Below, one piece after another: positions 7,708 to 13,550 of a stretch of DNA of 13,550 nt. Each line of letters begins with the position of its first letter. Within the stretch, counting starts at the first letter, position 1. Source of the DNA: JANLYQ01 sp031365725 (GTDB lineage Bacteria > Actinomycetota > Actinomycetes > JACCUZ01). The translations under genes and the position numbers were made by a program. The stretch covers positions 1 to 13,550 of the forward strand of contig JANLYQ010000029.1 in NCBI GenBank assembly GCA_031365725.1, given 5' to 3'. The notes below the pieces were generated by a model that saw only the letters and a program-made list of their open reading frames with translations, made no database searches and had not been told where the DNA came from.

Positions 7708-8550
7708 ATGAGTCACGCCGATGCAGCGGGTGTCCTGGAGGACCGGAGGCGCACGACCCGCTCGGGCTGGCAACGGCTGCGTTCGGCCTTGCGGCCGCAC
7801 GCGTCACGCGGCCACGTCCTGCCGGCGTTGCTGTGCGCGGTGCTGGGGTTCGCCGTCGTGGTGCAGGTGCAGTCGACCCAGAGCGCCGGGCTCGACGGGT
7901 TGCGCCAGCAGGACCTCGTGCGCATCCTCGACGACGTCACCGCCCGCTCGGCCCGCCTGAGCACCGAGGCGCGGGACCTGCAGGACACTCGAGACAAGGT
8001 GGCCGGTGGCAGCGACGGCAGCCGGGCCGCCCTGGAAGCCGCGCAGGCGCGTGAACAGGTCCTCGGCATCCTGGCCGGCACCCTGCCGGCGACCGGCCCC
8101 GGTATCAACCTCACCATCACCGACCCCAGGAACGAGGTCGGCGCCGACGTGCTGCTCGACACCCTGCAGGAGCTGCGAGATGCCGGAGCCGAAGCGGTCG
8201 AGATCTCCTCGCCCGGTGGACCGGCGGTGCGCGTCATCGCCAGCACCGCCCTGGTAGATCCCAGCGGCGAGGGTGCGGGCCCGTCCGGCGGGTCCGGGTC
8301 GGGCGCCACTCCGTCGGCTGGAGCCGGGACACGAGTCGTGGTCGACGGCACCCCGCTGAGCTCGCCGTACCGCTTTACCGTTATCGGTGACCCGCGCACA
8401 CTGGCGGCGGCGCTCGACATCCCCGGCGGTGTCCTCGACGTCCTGCACCAGCGGGGTGCGGAGGGCGTGGTGACCCAGCTGGAGACGGCCACAGTGGCCT
8501 CCTTGCGAGCCGCTCCGTCGCCTCGTTACGCTCGCCCGGCCACCCCGTGA
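7708..8550 (+). CDS. DUF881 membrane protein, second paralogue
   Basis: The 280-residue paralogue of the protein two genes upstream corresponds to Rv1825. The N terminus is basic (DRRRTTRSGWQRLRSALRPH), followed by one transmembrane helix at about residues 35-53 (VLPALLCAVLGFAVVVQVQ), a coiled-coil-like stretch (~60-115) and the extracytoplasmic DUF881 domain (TGPGINLTITD, LQELRDAGAEAVEIS, FTVIGDPRTLAAALD). A low-complexity Gly/Ser/Pro insert (EGAGPSGGSGSGATPSAGAG, about residues 189-210) interrupts the domain. The ATG at 7708 follows AGAGGA, and the gene starts ten bases after sbp. Both paralogues share topology and the IGDPxT motif, suggesting a hetero-oligomer with Sbp in the membrane; that is inference. 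Upstream in-frame codons overlapping sbp were not used, since the 7708 start has the ribosome binding site. Confidence 0.84.
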   Translation: MSHADAAGVLEDRRRTTRSGWQRLRSALRPHASRGHVLPALLCAVLGFAVVVQVQSTQSAGLDGLRQQDLVRILDDVTARSARLSTEARDLQDTRDKVAGGSDGSRAALEAAQAREQVLGILAGTLPATGPGINLTITDPRNEVGADVLLDTLQELRDAGAEAVEISSPGGPAVRVIASTALVDPSGEGAGPSGGSGSGATPSAGAGTRVVVDGTPLSSPYRFTVIGDPRTLAAALDIPGGVLDVLHQRGAEGVVTQLETATVASLRAAPSPRYARPATP

Positions 8551-8614
8551 GAAGCCGACACCGCGTCAGCACCGACCACAGCTGCGCCCCCCACCGCACC
8601 GAGAGCGAGCCCGC

Positions 8615-9001
8615 GTGATCCCCGAGGACCTGCGCTACACCGCCGAGCACGAGTGGGTCCGCGTCGAGGGCGACCTGGTCCGCGTCGGAGTCACCGACTT
8701 CGCGCAGGAGGCGCTGGGCGACATCGTCTTCGTCACCCTGCCCGACGAGGGAGCCGAGGTCGCTGCCGGCGGCACCTGCGGCGAGGTCGAGTCGACGAAG
8801 AGCGTCTCCGAGCTCTACGCGCCGGTCAGCGGCACCGTCGTCGAGCGCAATGCCGCCCTGGACGGCGCTCCGGAGCTGGTCAACACCGACCCCTACGGCG
8901 AGGGCTGGATGCTCACGATCCGGCCCGGGGGCGCCACCTCTGATGAGGCCGCCGCGGGCCTGCTCGACGCCGCCGCCTATCGGGAGACCACCGGCAGCTG
9001 A
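8615..9001 (+). CDS. gcvH: Glycine cleavage system H protein
   Basis: The 128-residue lipoyl carrier shuttles the aminomethyl group from glycine decarboxylase (GcvP) to GcvT and then to lipoamide dehydrogenase. The start is characteristic (IPEDLRYTAEHEWVRVEGD), followed by VGVTDFAQEALGDIVFVTLP. The lipoylation loop GEVESTKSVSELYAPVSG has the acceptor lysine at K62, and PYGEGWMLTI lies near the end. Length matches the family (about 125-135). The start is GTG 8615, with a weak GAGAGCGAG upstream. The 64 bases between the second DUF881 gene and this start show no clear promoter or terminator, so it may be read from the upstream unit. The P protein is encoded 3.1 kb downstream behind its own riboswitch; gcvT is not in the window. 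Confidence 0.96.
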   Translation: MIPEDLRYTAEHEWVRVEGDLVRVGVTDFAQEALGDIVFVTLPDEGAEVAAGGTCGEVESTKSVSELYAPVSGTVVERNAALDGAPELVNTDPYGEGWMLTIRPGGATSDEAAAGLLDAAAYRETTGS

Positions 9002-9028
9002 CCCTCGGGGCGATCTTGCCCGGTTCGG

Positions 9029-9099
9029 TTGACCCGGCTCGCAGCGGGCCAATAGGTTTCCGCAGACCGGACGACCTCGACCTAGAGTGGAGGTTGACA
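9029..9099 (+). promoter_or_regulatory. garA promoter and dyad-like motif
   Basis: In the 148-base gap after gcvH, TTGACC (9029-9034) and TAGGTT (9053-9058) are 18 bases apart, a good match to an actinobacterial housekeeping promoter. A second TANNNT, TAGAGT (9083-9088), lies nearer the gene. Around it is an imperfect inverted arrangement, ACCTCGAC (9074-9081) and AGGTTGACA (9091-9099); the same two blocks recur closer together upstream of the resR-like gene. This could be an operator for one of the two MerR regulators encoded nearby. No strong terminator separates gcvH from this site. Assigned by eye. Confidence 0.5.
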
Positions 9100-9149
9100 G
9101 GTCGTCACTTCGATCGAGCGGCCACAGCGTGGCGGGGGAGGCACACCGG

Positions 9150-9677
9150 ATGCCGTTCTGCACCCAGTGCGGGCACAGCAACACCGACGAGGCACGTTTC
9201 TGCAGCTCGTGTGGGGCGGCCCTGCGCGGTGCCGGCGGCGGGGCGTCCTCGCCGAGCGAGACCTCGACCATCACGATCGGGGCCGGGCTCGACCCCGGCG
9301 AGGCGTCGGACAAGTCGGAGGGCCTGTCCAGCACCGACCAGGCCGCCGTCGAGGCGTTGCCGACCGGCTCCGCCCTTCTCGTCGTACGACGGGGACCCAA
9401 CGCCGGCAGCCGGTTCCTGCTCGACTCCGAGACCACGACCGCCGGCCGGCACCCCTCTAGCGACATCTTCCTGGACGACGTCACAGTCTCTCGTCGCCAT
9501 GCCGAGTTCGTGCAGGTCGACGACGGCTTCGCGGTGCGCGACGTCGGCTCGCTCAACGGCACCTATGTCAATCGCGAGCGCATCGATCAGGTCACCCTCA
9601 GCGGTGGCGACGAGGTGCAGGTCGGGAAGTACCGTCTGGTCTACTACCCAAGCCAGCACGGCGCGGACCGAGCGTGA
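9150..9677 (+). CDS. garA: GarA/OdhI-type FHA-domain regulator with N-terminal zinc ribbon
   Basis: The 175-residue protein has a zinc ribbon (C4, C7, C18, C21; CTQCG and CSSCG), a phospho-acceptor motif SETSTITIG (36-44), and an FHA domain (~70-165) nearly identical to mycobacterial GarA in LLVVRRGPNAGSRFLLD, GRHPSSDIFLDDVTVSRRHA and GSLNGTYVNRE. Phosphothreonine contacts R100, S114 and N136 are present. In mycobacteria and corynebacteria the unphosphorylated protein binds and controls 2-oxoglutarate dehydrogenase and glutamate enzymes; phosphorylation of the N-terminal ETTS(V) motif by PknB or PknG makes it fold back on its FHA domain and releases them. ETSTI with T38/T40 is the likely equivalent. 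ATG 9150 is chosen because GGGGGAGG (9134-9141) precedes it by eight bases; an upstream GTG at 9087 lacks this. The gene lies between gcvH and ftsR, as in M. tuberculosis. Confidence 0.93.
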   Translation: MPFCTQCGHSNTDEARFCSSCGAALRGAGGGASSPSETSTITIGAGLDPGEASDKSEGLSSTDQAAVEALPTGSALLVVRRGPNAGSRFLLDSETTTAGRHPSSDIFLDDVTVSRRHAEFVQVDDGFAVRDVGSLNGTYVNRERIDQVTLSGGDEVQVGKYRLVYYPSQHGADRA

Positions 9678-9713
9678 GGGGTTCCACCCCTCGTCTCGAA
9701 GCGGCCTGACGGC

Positions 9714-10466
9714 GTGAGCGCAGCGCTGCCCGCCGATGCTCGGATGAGCATCGGCGAGGTGCTCGCCCAGCTGCGGGAGGAGTTCCCCGACGTCACCATC
9801 TCCAAGATCCGCTTCCTGGAGACCGAGGGGCTGGTCGAGCCGGCGCGGACGGCCTCGGGCTATCGCAAGTTCAGCCAGGCCGACGTCGGCCGGTTGCACT
9901 ACGTGCTCAAGACCCAGCGCGACCACTACTTGCCGCTCAAGGTCATCAAGGACCATCTCGATGCCCTGGACCGCGGCCTGGCACCGCCGGCGGTACCCGG
10001 CGATCGCCCCCGGGTGCCGGACTCCGCCGGCCACCCGGACTGGCTTCCTGGGCCACGGGCACTCGGTGACACGGGGGAGCTGCGGCTGAGCCGGGACGAG
10101 CTCGCCGGGGCCGCGGGGATCGACGCCGCGCTGCTCGCCGCCATCGAGGGACACGGCCTGCTGGCACCCGTGCGTGGCGCCGGTGCCGCGGGTCATGAGC
10201 TGTTCGACGCCGACGCGCTCGTCGTCGCCACCGCGGTCGCCGAGATGGCCGCCTTCGGTCTCGAGCCGCGTCACCTGCGGTCGTTCCGTACCGCCGCGGA
10301 CCGCGAGGTCGACCTCGTCTCCCAGGTCGTGGCCCCGCTGCTGCGCAGTCGCGACCCGCAAGCCCGCTCGCGCGCCGAGGAGCTGGCCCGGGAGATGGGT
10401 GCGGTCGCCCTGCGGCTGCACACGGCGCTGGTGCGCAGCCGGCTGCGTGACCTCTCCGGTCACTGA
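9714..10466 (+). CDS. ftsR: MerR-family transcriptional regulator, FtsR type
   Basis: The 250-residue regulator has an N-terminal MerR winged helix (residues ~11-85: MSIGEVLAQLREEFPDVTIS, KIRFLETEGLVEPARTASGY, RKFSQADVGRLHYVL, YLPLKVIKDHL). A variable linker follows, then a C-terminal helical domain (FDADALVVATAVAEMAAFGL, EPRHLRSFRTAADREVDL). It matches Rv1828 and the corynebacterial FtsR, an activator of ftsZ. There is no cysteine cluster of the metal-sensing MerR kind, so the effector is unknown. GTG 9714 gives ten residues before MSIGEVL, close to the mycobacterial protein; a later ATG at 9744 is possible, and neither has a clear Shine-Dalgarno. It starts 36 bases after garA and is probably cotranscribed with it. 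Confidence 0.9.
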   Translation: MSAALPADARMSIGEVLAQLREEFPDVTISKIRFLETEGLVEPARTASGYRKFSQADVGRLHYVLKTQRDHYLPLKVIKDHLDALDRGLAPPAVPGDRPRVPDSAGHPDWLPGPRALGDTGELRLSRDELAGAAGIDAALLAAIEGHGLLAPVRGAGAAGHELFDADALVVATAVAEMAAFGLEPRHLRSFRTAADREVDLVSQVVAPLLRSRDPQARSRAEELAREMGAVALRLHTALVRSRLRDLSGH

Positions 10467-10521
10467 TGCCTCAGCCGTCTGCCGCACCCGTCGCACCCAC
10501 GAGCACCGCTCGCCCCGGTCA

Positions 10522-10560
10522 CTGGACCTGCCGTCCAGCGGCGCGGGTAGGGTGGCGGAC
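10522..10560 (+). promoter_or_regulatory. Promoter giving a probable leaderless mRNA, with a dyad at the -35 region
   Basis: TAGGGT (10548-10553) ends seven bases before the GTG at 10561, the distance expected between a -10 box and the transcription start, so the mRNA probably begins at or next to the start codon. A perfect inverted repeat, CTGGAC-CTGCC-GTCCAG (10522-10538), covers the -35 region, where TGGACC (10523-10528) is the nearest -35-like hexamer. The repeat has no following T-tract, so it is more like an operator than a terminator. The remaining 55 bases of the gap after ftsR show nothing recognisable. Confidence 0.5.
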
Positions 10561-11037
10561 GTGAACGAGCTCGACGTGGTCGGTGTCCGGGTGGAGATGC
10601 CCTCCAACCAGCCGATCGTGCTGCTCAAGGAGTCCGACGGCGAGCGCTACCTACCGATCTGGATCGGGGCCGGCGAGGCCACCGCGATCGCCTTCGCCCA
10701 GCAGGGCGTCGTGCCGCCCCGGCCGTTGACCCACGACCTGATCAAGGACCTGCTGGCAGCGGTCGGGCAAGAGCTGGTCGAGGTGCGCATCAGTTCGTTG
10801 CGCGACGGGGTGTTCTACGCCGACATGGTTTTCGCCAGCGGTCTCGAGGTCAGCGCCCGCCCGTCGGACGCCATCGCTGTGGCCTTGCGCACCAGCACCC
10901 CGATCTTCGGAGCCGACGAGGTGCTCGCCGAGGCCGGCATCAGCATCCCGGACGAGCAGGAGGACGAGGTCGAGAAGTTCCGCGAGTTCCTCGACCAGAT
11001 CTCGCCCGAGGACTTCGAGGGACCCACACCGCAGTAG
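10561..11037 (+). CDS. Bifunctional nuclease family protein (DUF151)
   Basis: The 158-residue protein matches the DUF151/bifunctional nuclease family (PF02577; Rv1829 at this position). Family features are NELDVVGVRVEMPSNQPIVL, RYLPIWIGAGEATAIAFAQQ, PRPLTHDLIKDLL, VRISSLRDGVFYADMVF and SARPSDAIAVALRTSTPIF. The tail is acidic (DEQEDEVEKFREFLDQISPEDFEG). Some family members have been reported to have DNase and RNase activity, and a plant member acts in stress responses; the role in actinobacteria is unknown. GTG 10561 is chosen because homology begins there and a -10 box sits seven bases upstream, suggesting leaderless translation. An in-frame extension back into ftsR is open but has no homology. 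The conserved position between two MerR genes suggests a regulatory or DNA-maintenance link. Confidence 0.9.
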   Translation: MNELDVVGVRVEMPSNQPIVLLKESDGERYLPIWIGAGEATAIAFAQQGVVPPRPLTHDLIKDLLAAVGQELVEVRISSLRDGVFYADMVFASGLEVSARPSDAIAVALRTSTPIFGADEVLAEAGISIPDEQEDEVEKFREFLDQISPEDFEGPTPQ

Positions 11038-11051
11038 GTCGCCGGACGATC

Positions 11052-11130
11052 TATACCTCGACAAGAGGTTGAGACTTTTCCGGGACGCGGGCGCGTCGTC
11101 GTTGACCGTCCGCGCCCCCCGCCGTACCGT
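11052..11130 (+). promoter_or_regulatory. Promoter region of the resR-like gene with ACCTC/GAGGT inverted repeat
   Basis: A strong promoter is visible: TTGACC (11102-11107), a 17-base spacer, and TACCGT (11125-11130), predicting a start near 11137 and a leader of about 100 bases. Upstream of it, ACCTC-GACAA-GAGGT (11055-11069) is a perfect inverted repeat inside a longer block that shares ACCTCGAC and AGGTTGA with the garA upstream region. Its 3' part, CAAGAGGTT (11062-11070), recurs exactly at the gcvP promoter (11896-11904). It looks like a regulator binding site, perhaps for a MerR protein encoded here. Confidence 0.55.
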
Positions 11131-11177
11131 CAGGCAGAGAAACGCCCCCGCTGTAGTTCCAGCCGTGTGATGCCGAT

Positions 11178-11221
11178 CCCTTGTCGACGACGAGGGACGG
11201 GCGCGGTCCTTCCCCGCGGGG
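11178..11221 (+). promoter_or_regulatory. Structured 5' leader of the resR-like gene
   Basis: Within the predicted ~100-base leader, 11178-11196 can form an 8-bp hairpin (CCCTTGTC, loop GAC, GACGAGGG, one G-U pair). It is followed by GGAC/GTCC arms (11195-11198 and 11206-11209) and the self-complementary CCCCGCGGGG (11212-11221), which ends nine bases before the GGAGG ribosome binding site (11230-11234). It matches no riboswitch class that I recognise, and in GC-rich DNA such hairpins arise by chance. Confidence 0.3.
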
Positions 11222-11239
11222 CGTGATACGGAGGTCGAC

Positions 11240-11890
11240 GTGAGCGACAGCAGCTCAACCGGTGACGTGGCGGGACGCGAGCGGGTGGCCAAGGCCGAGG
11301 CCCGCGCCCGCGCCGGCCAGCAGGGTCTGCTGTTCACCGACGACCTCCCGTCGCTGCCTGAGGGAGTGGGCTACCGCGGGCCCACCGCGTGCGCAGCGGC
11401 CGGCATCACCTATCGGCAGCTCGACTACTGGGCGCGCACCGGGCTGGTCGAGCCCAGCGTGCGCAACGCCGCGGGGTCGGGCAGTCAGCGGCTCTACGGC
11501 TTCCAGGACATCCTTGTGCTCAAGGTCGTCAAGCGGTTGCTCGACACCGGCGTCTCGCTGCAGAACATCCGCACCGCAGTCAGCCACCTGCGTGAGCGCG
11601 GGGTCGACGACCTCGCCCAGATCACCCTGATGAGCGACGGTGCCAGCGTCTACGAATGCACCTCCGCGGACGAGGTCGTCGACCTCGTGCAGGGCGGGCA
11701 GGGCGTCTTCGGCATCGCCGTGGGCCGAGTGTGGCGCGAGGTCGAAGGGTCCCTCGCGGCGCTGCCCAGTGAGCGTGGCGACGGCGGCGCGGCAGCGGAC
11801 GACGACAGCCCGTCCTCGACGGTCGCCGGCGCGGGTCACTCCGGGGCTGACGAGCTCTCGGCGCGCCGGCGGGCCCGCCAGACCGGCTGA
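11240..11890 (+). CDS. resR: MerR-family transcriptional regulator, ResR (Rv1830) type
   Basis: The 216-residue regulator has a disordered N-terminal stretch with the short motif QQGLLFTDDLP, then a MerR helix-turn-helix at about residues 45-115 (YRGPTACAAAGITYRQLDYW, ARTGLVEPSVR, SGSQRLYGFQDILVLKVVKR, LLDTGVSLQNIRTAVSHLRE). A short effector-like region follows (ITLMSDGASVYECTSADEVV, LVQGGQGVFGIAVG). This matches M. tuberculosis Rv1830, named resR after mutations there were linked to antibiotic resilience, and corynebacterial homologues. The low-complexity tail ends in basic residues (SARRRARQTG). GTG 11240 lies five bases after GGAGG. The gene has its own promoter and leader. Its TGA stop forms the loop of a small GC hairpin (CCGGC-TGA-GCCGG, 11883-11895) that abuts the gcvP promoter. 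Confidence 0.92.
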   Translation: MSDSSSTGDVAGRERVAKAEARARAGQQGLLFTDDLPSLPEGVGYRGPTACAAAGITYRQLDYWARTGLVEPSVRNAAGSGSQRLYGFQDILVLKVVKRLLDTGVSLQNIRTAVSHLRERGVDDLAQITLMSDGASVYECTSADEVVDLVQGGQGVFGIAVGRVWREVEGSLAALPSERGDGGAAADDDSPSSTVAGAGHSGADELSARRRARQTG

Positions 11891-11895
11891 GCCGG

Positions 11896-11909
11896 CAAGA
11901 GGTTAGACT
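11896..11909 (+). promoter_or_regulatory. gcvP promoter -10 with regulator half-site
   Basis: TAGACT (11904-11909) is a good TANNNT -10 box, placed so that transcription would start near 11916, just ahead of the glycine riboswitch. The region 17-18 bases upstream (around GACCGG, 11881-11886, inside the end of the resR-like gene) is a poor -35, suggesting activator help. CAAGAGGTT (11896-11904), immediately upstream of and overlapping the -10, is identical to part of the inverted-repeat site before the resR-like gene. Confidence 0.5.
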
Positions 11910-11928
11910 CGGCCTGCTCACGAACCCA

Positions 11929-12045
11929 TGTGGGAGAGTCCACGCCGAATGTTGGCGGGGCGCCGAAGGGGCAACCTCCCCGGAACCTCTCAGGCACCAG
12001 GACCACATGGTCGAGGCAGCTCTGGAGCAACCGCGACAGAGGGGG
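11929..12045 (+). ncRNA. Glycine riboswitch: one full aptamer plus a degenerate second (ghost) aptamer
   Basis: The conserved glycine aptamer elements occur in order: GGGAGAGTCC (11932-11941), GCGCCGAAGGGGCAACC (~11960-11976), then GGAACCTCTCAGGCACCAGGACC (11982-12004) with the class signature CTCTCAGGC. A linker that can fold on itself (GACC-ACAT-GGTC, 12001-12012) follows. The second part keeps only the helix CTCTG (12020-12024) with CAGAG (12037-12041) and GGGGG; it has no second GCCGAAGG or CTCTCAGG core. This is the singlet-plus-ghost-helix form. It lies between the -10 box and gcvP and should couple glycine binding to gcvP expression, most likely switching it on when glycine is plentiful, as is usual for gcv genes. 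End positions are approximate. Confidence 0.9.
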
Positions 12046-12100
12046 AACCGGTTGACGGCGAGCCGTCCTCCGGCCGCGTCCGCGCCCCCTGGAGCACCGC
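12046..12100 (+). promoter_or_regulatory. Expression platform between the glycine riboswitch and gcvP
   Basis: This stretch holds a hairpin, GACGG-CGAG-CCGTC (12054-12067 region), and CCCCCT (12085-12090) directly before the gcvP ribosome binding site GGAG (12091-12094). CCCCCT is complementary to AGGGGG (12040-12045) at the 3' edge of the ghost helix, so two alternative pairings are possible: CTCTG/CAGAG within the riboswitch, or AGGGGG/CCCCCT next to the start. There is no T-run after a hairpin, which argues for control of translation initiation rather than an intrinsic terminator. Inference from complementarity only. Confidence 0.4.

Positions 12101-13550
<1,450 letters not shown>

Noticed and set aside
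9087..9149. Upstream GTG start for garA at 9087
   Set aside because: The extra 21 residues have no family similarity, and the ATG at 9150 has a GGGGGAGG ribosome binding site at proper spacing. The GTG also overlaps a -10-like TAGAGT.
9105..10628. A 507-codon minus-strand frame across garA and ftsR (and similar long ones at 211-1491, 1446-2714 and 5410-6990)
   Set aside because: These are antisense shadows of conserved plus-strand genes, with no domain content and no convincing ribosome binding site.
11984..11990. AACCTCT as the partner arm of AGAGGTT at 11898-11904
   Set aside because: It is an exact complement, but AACCTCT is part of the conserved riboswitch core and the other arm lies upstream of the predicted transcript start, so RNA pairing is unlikely and the 79-base gap is too long for a MerR operator.
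12005..12060. A second complete glycine aptamer
   Set aside because: The GCCGAAGG and CTCTCAGG core elements are absent; only a CTCTG/CAGAG helix remains.

Overview
This is about 13.5 kb of GC-rich, densely packed chromosome from an actinobacterium (class Actinomycetia). The base composition, frequent GTG starts, ATGA/GTGA overlaps and TANNNT-type -10 boxes all point there. From 3.2 kb onward the gene order is the conserved actinobacterial block known from Mycobacterium tuberculosis as Rv1822-Rv1832: CDP-alcohol phosphatidyltransferase, DUF881, small basic protein, DUF881, gcvH, garA, MerR (ftsR), DUF151 nuclease, MerR (resR), gcvP. The mannose-1-phosphate guanylyltransferase fusion after the phosphatidyltransferase resembles the Streptomyces arrangement more than the mycobacterial one. 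I cannot name the genus.

Layout. 1-181 (minus): start of a holin-X-type small membrane protein cut by the window edge. 182-348: divergent intergenic region. 349-3131 (plus): a CPA1/NhaP2-type cation/proton antiporter overlapping a MobA-DinB/DUF664 fusion gene. 3201-6310: eukaryote-like cardiolipin synthase/PgsA2-type enzyme overlapping a GDP-mannose pyrophosphorylase with a C-terminal phosphomannomutase-like domain. 6364-8550: two DUF881 membrane proteins flanking small basic protein Sbp, an envelope/division-associated module. 8615-9001: glycine cleavage H protein. 9150-9677: zinc-ribbon/FHA GarA homologue. 9714-10466: FtsR-like MerR. 10561-11037: DUF151 bifunctional nuclease. 11240-11890: ResR-like MerR. 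About 11929-12045: glycine riboswitch. 12101 to the right edge: gcvP, open at the window end.

Functionally the right half places two glycine-cleavage genes on either side of a signalling cluster (GarA and two MerR regulators). In relatives GarA is a kinase-controlled regulator of 2-oxoglutarate/glutamate metabolism. The left-centre genes serve phospholipid and mannose-donor synthesis and cell division, so the block joins envelope building to one-carbon/nitrogen metabolism. There is no gene-free stretch over 300 bases. I see no insertion sequence, phage, CRISPR, tRNA or rRNA, and no defence or otherwise wholly new system.

Most notable are: a phosphomannomutase-like domain that has lost all four catalytic motifs; an uncommon MobA-DUF664 fusion; two independent in-frame 15-bp minisatellites (in mobA and at the N terminus of gcvP); a glycine riboswitch with a degenerate second aptamer; and a shared ACCTCGAC/AGGTTGA motif upstream of garA and resR, with a half-copy at the gcvP promoter.
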